Assembly (NCBI RefSeq): GCF_021391535.1
Contig: NZ_CP090066.1
Coordinates: forward strand, 4,177,501 to 4,241,500
Length of the DNA: 64,000 nt
Direction: 5' to 3'
From: Aurantimonas sp. HBX-1
GTDB taxonomy: Bacteria; Pseudomonadota; Alphaproteobacteria; Rhizobiales; Rhizobiaceae
This document shows, piece after piece, positions 1 through 9,754 of this stretch. The notes under the pieces are model-generated. The model ran no database searches. It was given only the letters and a program-made list of their open reading frames with translations, and was not told the origin of the DNA. The translations under genes were made by a program, and so were the position numbers. The stretch's first letter is position 1. The number at the start of each line of letters is the position of its first letter.

Positions 1-1330
<1,330 letters not shown>

Positions 1331-1517
1331 TTCTCATTCGCCAATGTCCACCGGCCCAAAAAGCCGGACCGGACAACGGCCCGTTCCAACGACAACGGCC
1401 CGCTCGGCCAAAAGCCGGCGCGCCGTGCCAACCCGCCGCAAGGCGGCAGGCAACGGAACCGGCGCACCAACGCCTCACTCTGAAACCAGCACCAGCTTCT
1501 CGATCACCCTTGCCATT

Positions 1518-1642
1518 TGCCGACCTGGTGGTTCTAGCGGGGCGGCCGCACCCGATCCCATTCCGAACTCGGCCGTGAAACGCCCCAGCGCCTATGATAC
1601 TTCGTCTCAAGACGCGGGAAAGTCGGTCGCCGCCAGGTCTGC
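1518..1642 (+). rRNA. 5S ribosomal RNA
   Basis: Contains the conserved 5S core CCCGATCCCATTCCGAACTCGG near 1551-1572 and complementary ends (GCCGACCTGG at the 5' end, CCAGGTCTGC at the 3' end) that form helix I. Length about 120 nt fits. It lies 190 bp after the 23S gene. No tRNA-fMet follows it, although many alphaproteobacterial rrn operons have one there. Confidence 0.95.
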
Positions 1643-1695
1643 AAATCGCAAGCGTGAAAAACTTCACCAATCAATCCACATACACCATCATCCCC

Positions 1696-1724
1696 AAACG
1701 CCCCCGCCCCCAGGCGGGGGCTTT
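1696..1724 (+). terminator. Rho-independent terminator of the rRNA operon
   Basis: A perfect GCCCCCGCC / GGCGGGGGC stem (1700-1708 with 1713-1721) with a 4-nt loop, followed by TTT, about 55 bp after 5S rRNA. Confidence 0.85.
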
Positions 1725-2087
1725 GGCGCGTCCGGATTCCGCGTGATTGGCGGGCGGCACAGGCGCCGGCGAAGGCTGGCGATGGTTCGGGCCGAGGATC
1801 GGCTGACCACCGCCGTACGCATCCCGACGAATGCCGACGCCTCGCGGACCGACGCCAACGCGTAGGCCTTCCCAGCTGCGCATCATGACGGCGGGCATGT
1901 CGTTCGCCTGGCGACGCCGCACCTCAAGAACCCACACATTCCACAGACGGACGCGGCCACGTCGATCGCGCGCCATCGCGGACGGTGATGGCGAAGTCAC
2001 ACCAGGGGACAGATCCTCGCCAAATGCCGTGCCGCCGCTATTTCGCCTTGCGGGACAGACAGATGGGGCGCTCGAAGGGCGTCAAGA
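1725..2087. other. Intergenic stretch, no gene seen
   Basis: This stretch between the rRNA terminator and the next lipoprotein gene has open frames on both strands, but none has a ribosome binding site or recognisable protein content. No tRNA fold was seen. Confidence 0.5.
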
Positions 2088-2100
2088 CGGAGAATTCAGC

Positions 2101-2310
2101 ATGGTAATCAGATCTGCGGTCATCGCACTCGTCGCATCGACCCTGGTCGTGTCGGCCGGTTGCAGCCGCACCCAGCGCACGGTCGCCGGTGCCGGCATCG
2201 GCGGCGTCTCGGGCGCGCTCATCGGTGATGCCGTGGCCGGGACCGGCGGCGCGGTCGTGGGCGGTGTCGGCGGCGCCGTTGCCGGCGGCGTCATCGGCCG
2301 CAACTACTGA
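2101..2310 (+). CDS. Small glycine-zipper lipoprotein
   Basis: 69-residue protein. It starts with a basic/hydrophobic signal peptide ending in a lipobox-like SAGC (Cys about residue 18), followed by a Gly/Ala-rich glycine-zipper segment (GAGIGGVSGALIGDAVAG and onward) able to insert in or associate with the outer membrane. An upstream in-frame extension exists, but the ATG at 2101 has a good ribosome binding site (CGGAGAA, 2088-2094) and directly gives the signal peptide. Such proteins (17-kDa antigen/osmotically inducible lipoprotein type) are envelope components of unknown precise function. It converges on the OmpA-like gene at a shared terminator. Confidence 0.8.
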   Translation: MVIRSAVIALVASTLVVSAGCSRTQRTVAGAGIGGVSGALIGDAVAGTGGAVVGGVGGAVAGGVIGRNY

Positions 2311-2349
2311 GATCACCGCGCGCGCCTTGGGGCCCGCGCGGCACAGCAA

Positions 2350-2382
2350 AAAGGGGCGGTGTCGCAAGACGCCGCCCCTTTC
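2350..2382. terminator. Bidirectional terminator between two convergent lipoprotein genes
   Basis: A 13-bp stem AAGGGGCGGTGTC / GACGCCGCCCCTT with a GCAA tetraloop and one G-T pair; A-run on the left and T-run on the right serve both strands. Confidence 0.85.
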
Positions 2383-2403
2383 TCGTTCGCCCTGGAGGCG
2401 ATG

Positions 2404-3066
2404 TCAGCCGGCGGTCAGCGGCGAGATGGCGATCTCCACCCGTCGGTTCTGCGCCCGGCCGGATTCCGTGGCGTTCGAGGCGACGGGCTGCGTCTCGCCG
2501 AAGCCCTGGGTGTTGAGGCGGCGCGGATTGACGCCCTGGCTCGCCAGATACTGGCTGACCGAGCTGGCGCGCTGCTGCGAGAGCTGGAAGTTATAGGCGT
2601 CCGATCCCTGGCTGTCGGTGTGGCCGTAGACGTCGACGATGGAGCGGTCGAACTCCTTCAGCACCAGCGCGACGGAGGTGAGCGTCGGGTAGAAGCCGGG
2701 CAGGATCGACGCCTGGTCGGTCGGGAAGGTGATGTTCGACGGCATGTTGAGGATGATGCGGTCGCCGACGCGGGTCACCGAGACGCCGGTACCCTGCAGC
2801 TGCGCCCGCAGCTTGGCTTCCTGATTGTCCATGTAGGCGCCGACGCCGGCGCCGCCGATCGTGCCGATGCCGGCGCCGATCAGTGCCGCGCGACCGGCAT
2901 CGACGCCGGTGGCGCGGCCGACGAGATAGCCACCCAGTGCGCCGACGCCGGCGCCGATACCGGCGCCGCCGACGGTGTTGGAGAGCTGCGATTGCCCGGT
3001 ATAGGGATCCGTCGTGCAGCCGGCGAAGGCCGTGGTGAATGCGAGGACGAGAGCGAGTTTCTTCAT
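2404..3066 (-). CDS. OmpA-family outer-membrane lipoprotein
   Basis: 220 residues. The N-terminus is a signal peptide with a lipobox (TAFAGC, Cys about 17). A glycine-zipper region follows (about 32-85), then a C-terminal OmpA/peptidoglycan-binding domain (about 110-215) with the family signature GHTDSQGSDAYNFQLSQQRA and the terminal NRRVEI. The fold binds diaminopimelate in peptidoglycan through conserved Asp and Arg residues, so the protein probably tethers the outer membrane to the cell wall. It is the same type as E. coli YiaD. Transcribed alone, convergent with the small glycine-zipper lipoprotein. Confidence 0.9.
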   Translation of the reverse strand: MKKLALVLAFTTAFAGCTTDPYTGQSQLSNTVGGAGIGAGVGALGGYLVGRATGVDAGRAALIGAGIGTIGGAGVGAYMDNQEAKLRAQLQGTGVSVTRVGDRIILNMPSNITFPTDQASILPGFYPTLTSVALVLKEFDRSIVDVYGHTDSQGSDAYNFQLSQQRASSVSQYLASQGVNPRRLNTQGFGETQPVASNATESGRAQNRRVEIAISPLTAG

Positions 3067-3298
3067 GCGCGGTATCCAGCCCGATGCGGGCAGCGCTCGG
3101 GCGCGCCGCCTCGTTGTACGATCTCAGCCGGGTTAGACAGCACAAATGACTGGATTGGGGCTGGCCGGCGCCCGCGCAGAAATTCTGAGGCTTGTTGCGA
3201 TGGGGTCACGGCGCGGCGGGCGGCGGCTTGACGCCGATCAGGGTCGGACGCGGCGCCCGGATCGAGGATCGGGTCCGTAGCGGACGCCGGAGCGAACG

Positions 3299-3751
3299 AT
3301 GGACAGCCACCTCGAAGCCAAGATCCTCGAACTTCTCGACCAGCACCGGGTAATGACGCTGGCGACGCTCAGGCCCGACGGCTGGCCGCAGGCGACGACG
3401 GTCGGCTACGCGAATGTCGGGATGACGCTGTATTTCCTCTGCGCCCTCGACAGCCAGAAGTCGGCCAATCTCGCGCATGACGACCGGGTGTCGCTGACCA
3501 TCGACCACGACACGCCCGACCTGATGGCGATCACCGGCCTGTCCATGGCGGCCCGGGCACTGAAGGTGACGGATCGCGCCGAGGCGGAGGCGGCGTTGCG
3601 GCTGATGCCGCTGAAATACCCCGCCGGCACTAGCCTGCCGGTGCCCATGCCGGGGCCGGAGGAGGTGGCGATCTTCCGGCTGACGCCGGTGGTGATCTCG
3701 GTGCTCGACTATACCAAGGGCTTCGGCCACAGCGACACGGTCACGCTCTGA
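3299..3751 (+). CDS. Pyridoxamine 5'-phosphate oxidase-fold (split-barrel flavin-binding) protein
   Basis: 150 residues. The N-terminal part (ILELLDQHRVMTLATLRPDGWPQATTVGY) is the characteristic first strands of the PNPOx-like split barrel, which binds FMN, F420 or heme. The remainder (LCALDSQKSANLAHDDRVSLTIDHD) matches the general-stress subfamily rather than true PdxH, lacking the substrate-binding C-terminus of PdxH. Specific substrate cannot be read from sequence. Monocistronic; ATG follows a GGAGCGA element. Confidence 0.8.
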   Translation: MDSHLEAKILELLDQHRVMTLATLRPDGWPQATTVGYANVGMTLYFLCALDSQKSANLAHDDRVSLTIDHDTPDLMAITGLSMAARALKVTDRAEAEAALRLMPLKYPAGTSLPVPMPGPEEVAIFRLTPVVISVLDYTKGFGHSDTVTL

Positions 3752-3843
3752 GGCGACGGTGTCCCGGTGCGGCGCAAGCGGTCACAGAGCCTCCCGGGGA
3801 GCGGTCGGCCGGCCCCCGGGGTCACATTTCTTCTGGTGTCGGT

Positions 3844-4875
3844 TCAGGCGGCCTTGGCGGCCTTCAGCAGGCCGCGATTGACCAGGAGTTCGGCGATCTG
3901 GACGGTGTTCAGCGCCGCGCCCTTGCGCAGATTGTCGGCGACGATCCAGATGTTGAGGCCGTTTTCGAGCGTCTGGTCCTCGCGGATGCGCGAGATGTAG
4001 GTCGCATCCTCGCCGGCGGATTCGTACGGCGTGATGTAGCCGCCGTTCTCGCGCTTGTCGACGACGAGGCAGCCCGGGGCCTCGCGCAGGATGTCGCGCG
4101 CCTGGTCGGCGGTGATCGGCTTCTCGAATTCGATGTTGACCGCCTCGGCATGGCCGATGAACACCGGCACGCGCACCGCGGTGCAGGTCACCTTGATCTT
4201 CGGGTCGAGCATCTTCTTGGTCTCGACCATCACCTTCCACTCCTCCTTGGTGGAGCCGTCCTCCATGAAGACGTCGATATGGGGGATGACGTTGAAGGCG
4301 ATGCGCTTGGTGAACTTCTTGTTCTCGATCTCGTCGGCGACGAACACCGCGCGCGACTGGGTGAACAGCTCGTCCATGCCTTCCTTGCCGGCGCCGGAGA
4401 CCGACTGATAGGTCGACACGACGATGCGCTTGATCGTGGCGAAGTCGTGCAGCGGCTTCAGCGCGACGACCAGCTGGGCGGTCGAGCAGTTGGGATTGGC
4501 GATGATGTTCTTGCGGGAGAAGCCGGCGATGGCGTCGGCGTTCACCTCGGGCACGATCAGCGGCACGTCCTGGTCGTAGCGGAAGGCCGAGGAATTATCG
4601 ATGACGACGCAGCCCTTGGCGGCGATGCGCGGCGACCATTCCTTCGAGACGTCGCCGCCGGCCGACATCAGGCAGATGTCGGTGCCGGTGAAATCGTACT
4701 GGTCGAGCGGCTTGGTCTTCAGCGTCTTGTCGCCGTAGGAGACCTCGGTGTTGAGGCTGCGGCGCGAGGCCAGTGCGACGACCTCGTCGGCCGGAAAGCC
4801 CCGCTCGGCGAGGATGTTCAGCATCTCGCGACCGACATTGCCGGTAGCGCCGACGACGGCGACCTTGTAACCCAT
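3844..4875 (-). CDS. asd: Aspartate-semialdehyde dehydrogenase
   Basis: 343 residues, normal for the family. Catalyses NADPH-dependent reduction of aspartyl phosphate to aspartate semialdehyde, the branch point to lysine/diaminopimelate, threonine and methionine. N-terminal Rossmann motif GATGNVGREML (about 9-19), catalytic cysteine in NPNCSTAQ (Cys130), and the substrate-binding YQSVSGAGKEGMDEL. The longer frame would add 12 residues, but the ATG at 4875 places the conserved MGYKVAVVGATG at the start and has a GAAGGG ribosome binding site. Stands alone. Confidence 0.96.
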   Translation of the reverse strand: MGYKVAVVGATGNVGREMLNILAERGFPADEVVALASRRSLNTEVSYGDKTLKTKPLDQYDFTGTDICLMSAGGDVSKEWSPRIAAKGCVVIDNSSAFRYDQDVPLIVPEVNADAIAGFSRKNIIANPNCSTAQLVVALKPLHDFATIKRIVVSTYQSVSGAGKEGMDELFTQSRAVFVADEIENKKFTKRIAFNVIPHIDVFMEDGSTKEEWKVMVETKKMLDPKIKVTCTAVRVPVFIGHAEAVNIEFEKPITADQARDILREAPGCLVVDKRENGGYITPYESAGEDATYISRIREDQTLENGLNIWIVADNLRKGAALNTVQIAELLVNRGLLKAAKAA

Positions 4876-5124
4876 GAAAACACCCTTCGCTCTCCCCACC
4901 GATCTTCGCACGCCCGTGTTCCGCCCCGGGGGAGACCATCGGGGCAGGCGGCGTCAGATCAACGGCGTTTTGGTGGAGCGCGCGGACATCGCCGCGATAT
5001 GCGCGGGATCGGCCGGATTGTCAATCACGCGAGCTTTATGCGACGTCGGCGCGCGGCGCGGTAGTTGCTGGTGCCAGGGGTCATGCGGGCAGCATGACCG
5101 GGTTCGTCAGCACGGGAGTTTCCC

Positions 5125-5517
5125 ATGATCCGCAGCAGACTGACACTGCCGGTGGCGCTTGCGGCCGCCGCGCTCGCCGCCTTGCCGGCGCTCGCCCATC
5201 ACGGCTGGGCCTGGACCGAGGACGAGGAAAGCCGCCTGGCCGGTACGATCGAGGCGATGTCTCTCGGCAATCCGCATGCCTATTTCGACATCGCCGCCGA
5301 AGACGGCGTCTGGCGCGTCGATCTCGCGCCACCCTCGGCGACCGCCCGCTCCGGCCTCGTCGAAGGCGTCGCCGCGGTCGGGGATACGGCCTCGTTCACC
5401 GGGCATCGCTCGCGCGACCGCCAAGAGCGCGTGTTCAAGGCGGAGACGGTGACCGTCAATGGCAAGACCTACGACGTCTATCCGCGCCGCGAGAAGACGC
5501 TGACGCCGGGCGCATGA
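5125..5517 (+). CDS. Secreted DUF6152-type protein
   Basis: 130 residues with a clear Sec signal peptide (hydrophobic 8-23, cleavage after ALA before HHGW). The mature part starts with HHGWAWTEDEE and includes GNPHAYFDIAAEDGVWRVDLAPPS, a pattern of DUF6152 periplasmic proteins (small beta-rich domain, conserved histidines, possibly metal binding). Function unknown. The next gene, a small integral membrane protein, begins 19 bp after its stop; the two probably form a transcription unit. Confidence 0.75.
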   Translation: MIRSRLTLPVALAAAALAALPALAHHGWAWTEDEESRLAGTIEAMSLGNPHAYFDIAAEDGVWRVDLAPPSATARSGLVEGVAAVGDTASFTGHRSRDRQERVFKAETVTVNGKTYDVYPRREKTLTPGA

Positions 5518-5536
5518 GGCACGACGAAGCCCTGCG

Positions 5537-6016
5537 ATGATCGGCGATTTCCTGGGTGGCCTAGGGGCGACGCCGCTGGCCGTTGCCTTGCGGACGTCGC
5601 TTTACGCCTATCCGCTGGTCAATGCGGCGCACATCGCGGCGCTGGCGACGCTGTTCGGCTCGATCGTCGCGCTGGATCTGCGGCTGCTCGGCGTCGCCCG
5701 CTCTGTACCGGTACAGCCGCTGGCGGCCTTCCTGCCGCGTATCGCGGCGGCCGGGCTGGGGATGGCGCTGGCCACCGGGGCGCTGCTGTTCCTCGTGCAG
5801 CCGGTCGACTATGCCCGCAACCCGTTCTTCCTGGCGAAGATCGGGCTCGTCGCCCTAGGGGCTGCGCATGCGATCCTCGTGCACCGCAGCCGCGGCTGGC
5901 AGGCCGTTCAAAGCCCGCTCGGGATCGTCACGTCCCGGCTGCGACTGTCCGCGGCCGCGTCGCTGGCGATCTGGACGACGGCGATCGTCGCGGGTCGCCT
6001 CATCGGCTTCGAATAG
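5537..6016 (+). CDS. Small integral membrane protein (DUF6644-like)
   Basis: 159 residues with four hydrophobic segments (about 25-50, 66-90, 98-115 and 138-156). It begins MIGDFLGGLGATPLAVALRTS and has a conserved YPLVNAAHIAALATLFGSIVALDLRLLG segment whose His could bind a ligand. Likely an inner-membrane protein working with the periplasmic DUF6152 partner directly upstream. No catalytic motif recognised; family name is by resemblance. Confidence 0.7.
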   Translation: MIGDFLGGLGATPLAVALRTSLYAYPLVNAAHIAALATLFGSIVALDLRLLGVARSVPVQPLAAFLPRIAAAGLGMALATGALLFLVQPVDYARNPFFLAKIGLVALGAAHAILVHRSRGWQAVQSPLGIVTSRLRLSAAASLAIWTTAIVAGRLIGFE

Positions 6017-6026
6017 GAGCGCCACG

Positions 6027-6056
6027 AAAAAACGGCGCCCTGGGGCGCCGTTTTTG
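6027..6056. terminator. Rho-independent terminator
   Basis: AAAACGGCGCC / GGCGCCGTTTT hairpin followed by TTTT on plus and preceded by an A-run (so active on minus too). It lies 10 bp after the membrane protein gene and could also terminate the small minus-strand ORF at 6098. Confidence 0.85.
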
Positions 6057-6097
6057 ATGCGGTCCGCCGCGGGCGGATCCGTTGCAGTCCGGCCGGC

Positions 6098-6199
6098 TCA
6101 GTCCGGACGACGCTGCGGGGTGCGGTTGCTGCCGAAGCCACGGCTGGCGCGCTTGGCGATCCAGCCGAGGAACAACGCCTTCAGGATACCTCTGATCAT
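6098..6199 (-). CDS. 33-residue basic peptide, hypothetical
   Basis: Short frame starting at ATG 6199 with a GGAG ribosome binding site 8 nt upstream. The product begins MIRGILKALFLGWIAKRASRG: an amphipathic or membrane-associating hydrophobic stretch followed by a basic Ser/Arg/Gln-rich tail. It ends near the terminator at 6027. No homology claim is made; the spacing, ribosome binding site and hydrophobic-basic design argue for a real small protein. Confidence 0.45.
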   Translation of the reverse strand: MIRGILKALFLGWIAKRASRGFGSNRTPQRRPD

Positions 6200-6555
6200 C
6201 TTGTCATCTCCGTTTTCATGTATCGGAAATGCGCCAGTCGCCGAAGGGTTGCGCCGCGGCGCCATGTCTCCACGCGCACATCCAGGAGCCCGGCGCGCGA
6301 TGGTCCATTGCAAGCCAGGCAACTAGCCGGGTGTTCTTGCCTCGGTACTGTCGCAACTGCCTTCCCTAAGACTAACGGCGCAATTTTCCTGATCCGGCTT
6401 TCGCGCTACCACTGGCTGCGTCAGGCCATGCAGGTACGCGGCGTCCCGCACCCTGCCAACAGTGCGGGAAGAACCCGCAGGGCAGGCCGGCAAGAACTTA
6501 AAAATCAACATCGCCCGTGGGCGAATGCGCGCCCTGAGGGAGGGGCAACGGCAAG
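6200..6555 (+). promoter_or_regulatory. Leader region of the MFS transporter gene with a nested hairpin
   Basis: No gene is visible in this 356-bp stretch. Near its end, CCTGCC (6452-6457) pairs with GGCAGG (6481-6486) around an inner GCGGG/CCCGC hairpin (6464-6468 with 6474-6478). This may be a structured 5' leader of the transporter mRNA; function is inferred only. Confidence 0.3.
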
Positions 6556-8268
6556 ATGACGACGATCGGTACGGTCCAGGAGGCCAAACGGCCGATGAGC
6601 CGGGAAGAGAAGAAGGTGATCCTCGCCTCTTCCCTCGGCACCATTTTCGAATGGTACGACTTCTATCTCTATGGAACGCTGGCCGTCATCATCGGCCGCC
6701 AGTTCTTCTCGGCGTTCCCGCCGGCCACGCAGGCGATCTTCGCGCTGCTGGCGTTTGCTGCCGGCTTCCTCGTCCGCCCCTTCGGCGCCCTGGTCTTCGG
6801 GCGCCTCGGCGATCTCGTCGGGCGCAAATACACCTTCCTCATCACCATCGTCATCATGGGCCTGTCGACCTTCTTCGTCGGCCTCCTGCCGAGTTACGAA
6901 CAGATCGGCTGGGTGGCGCCCGTCCTCCTGATCGCGCTGCGCATGCTGCAGGGCCTGGCGCTCGGCGGCGAATACGGCGGGGCCGCGGTCTATGTGGCCG
7001 AGCACGCGCCGCGCGGCCGCCGCGGCTTCTACACCGCGTGGATCCAGACCACGGCGACGCTCGGCCTGCTGCTGTCGCTCGCCGTCATCGTGACGCTGCG
7101 CGTCAACATGGGCGAGGAAGCCTTCGCCACCACCTTCCCGGTCTTCTTCGGCCTCGAAGGCGGCTGGCGCCTGCCGTTCCTCGGCTCGGCGCTGCTGCTC
7201 GCGGTCTCCATCTACATCCGCCTGCAGATGAACGAATCGCCGATCTTCCAGAAGATGAAGGAAGAGGGCACCCGCTCGAAGGCGCCGCTGACCGAAGCCT
7301 TCGGCACCTGGAAGAACGGCAAGATCGTCCTGATCGCGCTGTTCGGCCTCGTCGTCGGCCAGGCGGTGGTCTGGTACACGGGGCAGTTCTACGCCCTGTT
7401 CTTCCTGCAGAGCATCCTGAAGATCGACCTCCTGACGGCGAACGTCCTGATCGCCTGGTCGCTCATCCTCGGCACGCCGTTCTTCCTGGTATTCGGCGCC
7501 CTGTCGGACCGGGTCGGGCGCAAATGGGTGATCCTGTCGGGCTGCGCCCTCGCGGCGATCACCTACTTCCCGCTGTTCCAGGCGCTCACCAGCACCGCCA
7601 ACCCGACCTATGCGGCGGCGATCGAGAATGTCGACATCCAGGTCTCCGCGGACCCGGCAACCTGCGGATCGCTGTTCGATCCGGTCGGCATCCGGACCTT
7701 CACCGAGCCCTGCGACGTCGCGCGCCGCACGCTGTCGCAGCAGGCCTTCACCTACACGCTGGTGACGGCGCCGGCGGGATCGCCGACGACGGTATCGATC
7801 AACGGGACGGACGTGCCCGTGGCCCCGGCGACGCTTGCCGACGGCACCGAAGAGACCTTTGCCCAGCGCCTTGGACCCGCAACCGTTTCCGCCGGCTACC
7901 CGGCCGCCGACGATGCCGCCAAGGTCAAGGTCGATGGCTTCTTCTCGGTGTTCGGCAATGCCCAGGCACTGACGATCGTCGCGATCCTCTGGGTCATGGT
8001 GATCTACGTCACCATCGTCTACGGCCCCATCGCGGCGGCGCTGGTCGAGTTCTTCCCGACCCGCATCCGCTACACCGCCATGTCGCTGCCCTACCATATC
8101 GGCAACGGCTGGTTCGGCGGGCTCCTGCCGGCCACGTCCTTCGCGATCGTCGCCTCGACCGGCGATATCTATGCCGGCCTCTGGTATCCGGTCGGCTTCG
8201 CGGTGCTGACGATCATCATCGGCGCGCTGTTCGTGACCGACCGGCGCAACATCGATCTCAACGACTGA
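6556..8268 (+). CDS. MFS transporter of the metabolite:H+ symporter (MHS) family
   Basis: 570 residues, longer than the usual ~430 of the family. Inner-membrane carrier with twelve predicted helices. Motifs include SLGTIFEWYDFYLYG in helix 1 (typical of ProP/ShiA/KgtP-like MHS proteins), GRLGDLVGRKYTF (MFS motif A) and GGEYGGAAVYVAEHAP. Substrate is probably an organic acid, sugar acid or betaine. Between the second motif-A copy (GALSDRVGRKW) and the last helices lies an unusual hydrophilic insert of about 100 residues (roughly 350-460) with two cysteines. The start is preceded by GGGAGGGG. Confidence 0.9.
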   Translation: MTTIGTVQEAKRPMSREEKKVILASSLGTIFEWYDFYLYGTLAVIIGRQFFSAFPPATQAIFALLAFAAGFLVRPFGALVFGRLGDLVGRKYTFLITIVIMGLSTFFVGLLPSYEQIGWVAPVLLIALRMLQGLALGGEYGGAAVYVAEHAPRGRRGFYTAWIQTTATLGLLLSLAVIVTLRVNMGEEAFATTFPVFFGLEGGWRLPFLGSALLLAVSIYIRLQMNESPIFQKMKEEGTRSKAPLTEAFGTWKNGKIVLIALFGLVVGQAVVWYTGQFYALFFLQSILKIDLLTANVLIAWSLILGTPFFLVFGALSDRVGRKWVILSGCALAAITYFPLFQALTSTANPTYAAAIENVDIQVSADPATCGSLFDPVGIRTFTEPCDVARRTLSQQAFTYTLVTAPAGSPTTVSINGTDVPVAPATLADGTEETFAQRLGPATVSAGYPAADDAAKVKVDGFFSVFGNAQALTIVAILWVMVIYVTIVYGPIAAALVEFFPTRIRYTAMSLPYHIGNGWFGGLLPATSFAIVASTGDIYAGLWYPVGFAVLTIIIGALFVTDRRNIDLND

Positions 8269-8283
8269 GGCGACAGACAAACG

Positions 8284-8317
8284 AAAAAAGGGCCCGGCGG
8301 CGACGCCGGGCCCTTTT
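8284..8317. terminator. Bidirectional terminator between the MFS gene and leuB
   Basis: AAAGGGCCCGGCG / CGCCGGGCCCTTT stem with a GCGA loop, A-run on one side and TTTT on the other, placed between convergent genes. Confidence 0.9.
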
Positions 8318-8391
8318 GCGTTCGAGGGGAGCGATAGCCCCCGCAGTTCAGGCCGGCGGAACGCCGGCGCCCGTTGCCGGGCCGCCGGCGG

Positions 8392-9507
8392 TCAGGCGGC
8401 GAGCCTGCGCGTGAAGGCCGCGATCACCGCGTCGCCCATCGCCGCCGTGCCGACGCGGGTCGCGCCCGGCGCCATGATGTCGGCTGTCCGCACGCCGCTC
8501 TCCAGAACCTCGGCGATCGACGCCTCGAGCGCATCGGCCTCGGCGATCATCGCGAAGGAATAGCGCAGCGCCATGGCCAGCGAGGCGATCATCGCCAGCG
8601 GATTCGCGACGCCCTGACCGGCGATGTCCGGCGCCGAGCCGTGCACCGGCTCGTAAAGCGCCTTGCGCTGGCCGGTGGCCGCATCCGCGGCGCCGAGCGA
8701 CGCCGAGGGCAGCATGCCGAGCGAGCCGGTCAGCATGGCGGCGATGTCGGACAGCATGTCGCCGAAGAGATTGTCGGTGACGATCACGTCGAACTGCTTG
8801 GGGGCGCGCACCAGCTGCATGCCGCCGGAATCGGCCAGCATGTGCTCGAGCGTCAGGTCGGCATATTCCTCGCGGTGGACGCGCGTGACGACCTCGTTCC
8901 AGTAGAGGCCGGACTTCATGACGTTGCGCTTTTCCATCGATGTCACCTTGCCGCGGCGGGTGCGCGCCAGCTCGAAGGCGGCCCTTGCGATGCGCTCGAT
9001 CTCGTAGGTGTCGTAGACCTGCGTGTCGATCGCCCGCTTCTGGCCGTTACCGAGATCGATGATCTCCTTCGGCTCGCCGAAATAGACGCCGCCGGTCAGC
9101 TCCCGCACGATCAGGAGGTCCAGCCCTTCGATGATCTCGCGCTTCAGGCTCGAGGCGTCGGCGAGCGCCGGATAGCAGATCGCCGGCCTGAGATTGGCGA
9201 AGAGCTGCATGTCCTTGCGCAGCCGCAGCAGCCCGGCCTCGGGGCGCTTGTCGTAGGCGACGCCGTCCCATTTCGGACCGCCGACGGCGCCGAACAGCAC
9301 CGCGTCGGCGGCCAGCGCCAGGTCCATGGTGGCGTCGGAGACCGGCGCCCCCTCGGCGTCGTAGGCGGCGCCGCCGACCAGCGCGGTCTCGGTGGTGAAG
9401 CCGGCCCCGGCCGCGTCGTTCAGGACCACGACTAGCTTTTCGACCTCCGCCATCGCCTCCGGGCCGATGCCGTCGCCGGGAAGGAGCAGGAGCTTGCGGG
9501 GGGTCAT
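8392..9507 (-). CDS. leuB: 3-isopropylmalate dehydrogenase
   Basis: 371 residues. Oxidatively decarboxylates 3-isopropylmalate to 2-oxoisocaproate in leucine synthesis (NAD+, Mg2+). N-terminal LLLLPGDGIGPEAM, substrate-binding arginines in RKDMQLFANLRPA, KRNVMKSGLYWNEV with the catalytic Lys, and NLFGDMLSDIAAMLTGSLGMLPSASLG with Mg2+-binding Asp are all present. An upstream extension of 21 codons is open, but ATG 9507 is at the conserved start and has GAGGA 9 nt upstream. leuD lies 1.9 kb away on the same strand, separated by two other genes, so the leu genes are not one operon. Confidence 0.96.
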   Translation of the reverse strand: MTPRKLLLLPGDGIGPEAMAEVEKLVVVLNDAAGAGFTTETALVGGAAYDAEGAPVSDATMDLALAADAVLFGAVGGPKWDGVAYDKRPEAGLLRLRKDMQLFANLRPAICYPALADASSLKREIIEGLDLLIVRELTGGVYFGEPKEIIDLGNGQKRAIDTQVYDTYEIERIARAAFELARTRRGKVTSMEKRNVMKSGLYWNEVVTRVHREEYADLTLEHMLADSGGMQLVRAPKQFDVIVTDNLFGDMLSDIAAMLTGSLGMLPSASLGAADAATGQRKALYEPVHGSAPDIAGQGVANPLAMIASLAMALRYSFAMIAEADALEASIAEVLESGVRTADIMAPGATRVGTAAMGDAVIAAFTRRLAA

Positions 9508-9754
9508 GGGGCAGGTCCTCTGTCGGGGAAAAGTCGAGCCGGCTTTACACCAGAAAGGGGCGGCGGACACCCCGCGGGGCGCAAATCCGACCGGTCACGG
9601 CCGGCTTGCGGCGCCCGGCGCTTCGGCATGAAGAAAGTCTTGCAATGGCCACAATCCGGCAAGGTCCCGTTAACCGCGGCGGGCGGATAAGCGGTGATCA
9701 ACGGATGCACACCGCCGGGCCGGCCGCCACTCCCTCGGGGGAGGCGTCCGGCAT

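Noticed and set aside
1643..1730. tRNA-fMet expected behind 5S rRNA
   Set aside because: No cloverleaf or fMet sequence found; only a terminator.
6505..8280. 591-codon minus-strand frame over the MFS gene
   Set aside because: Very rich in Asp/Arg/Gln/Gly and without domain features; the plus-strand frame is a typical transporter.
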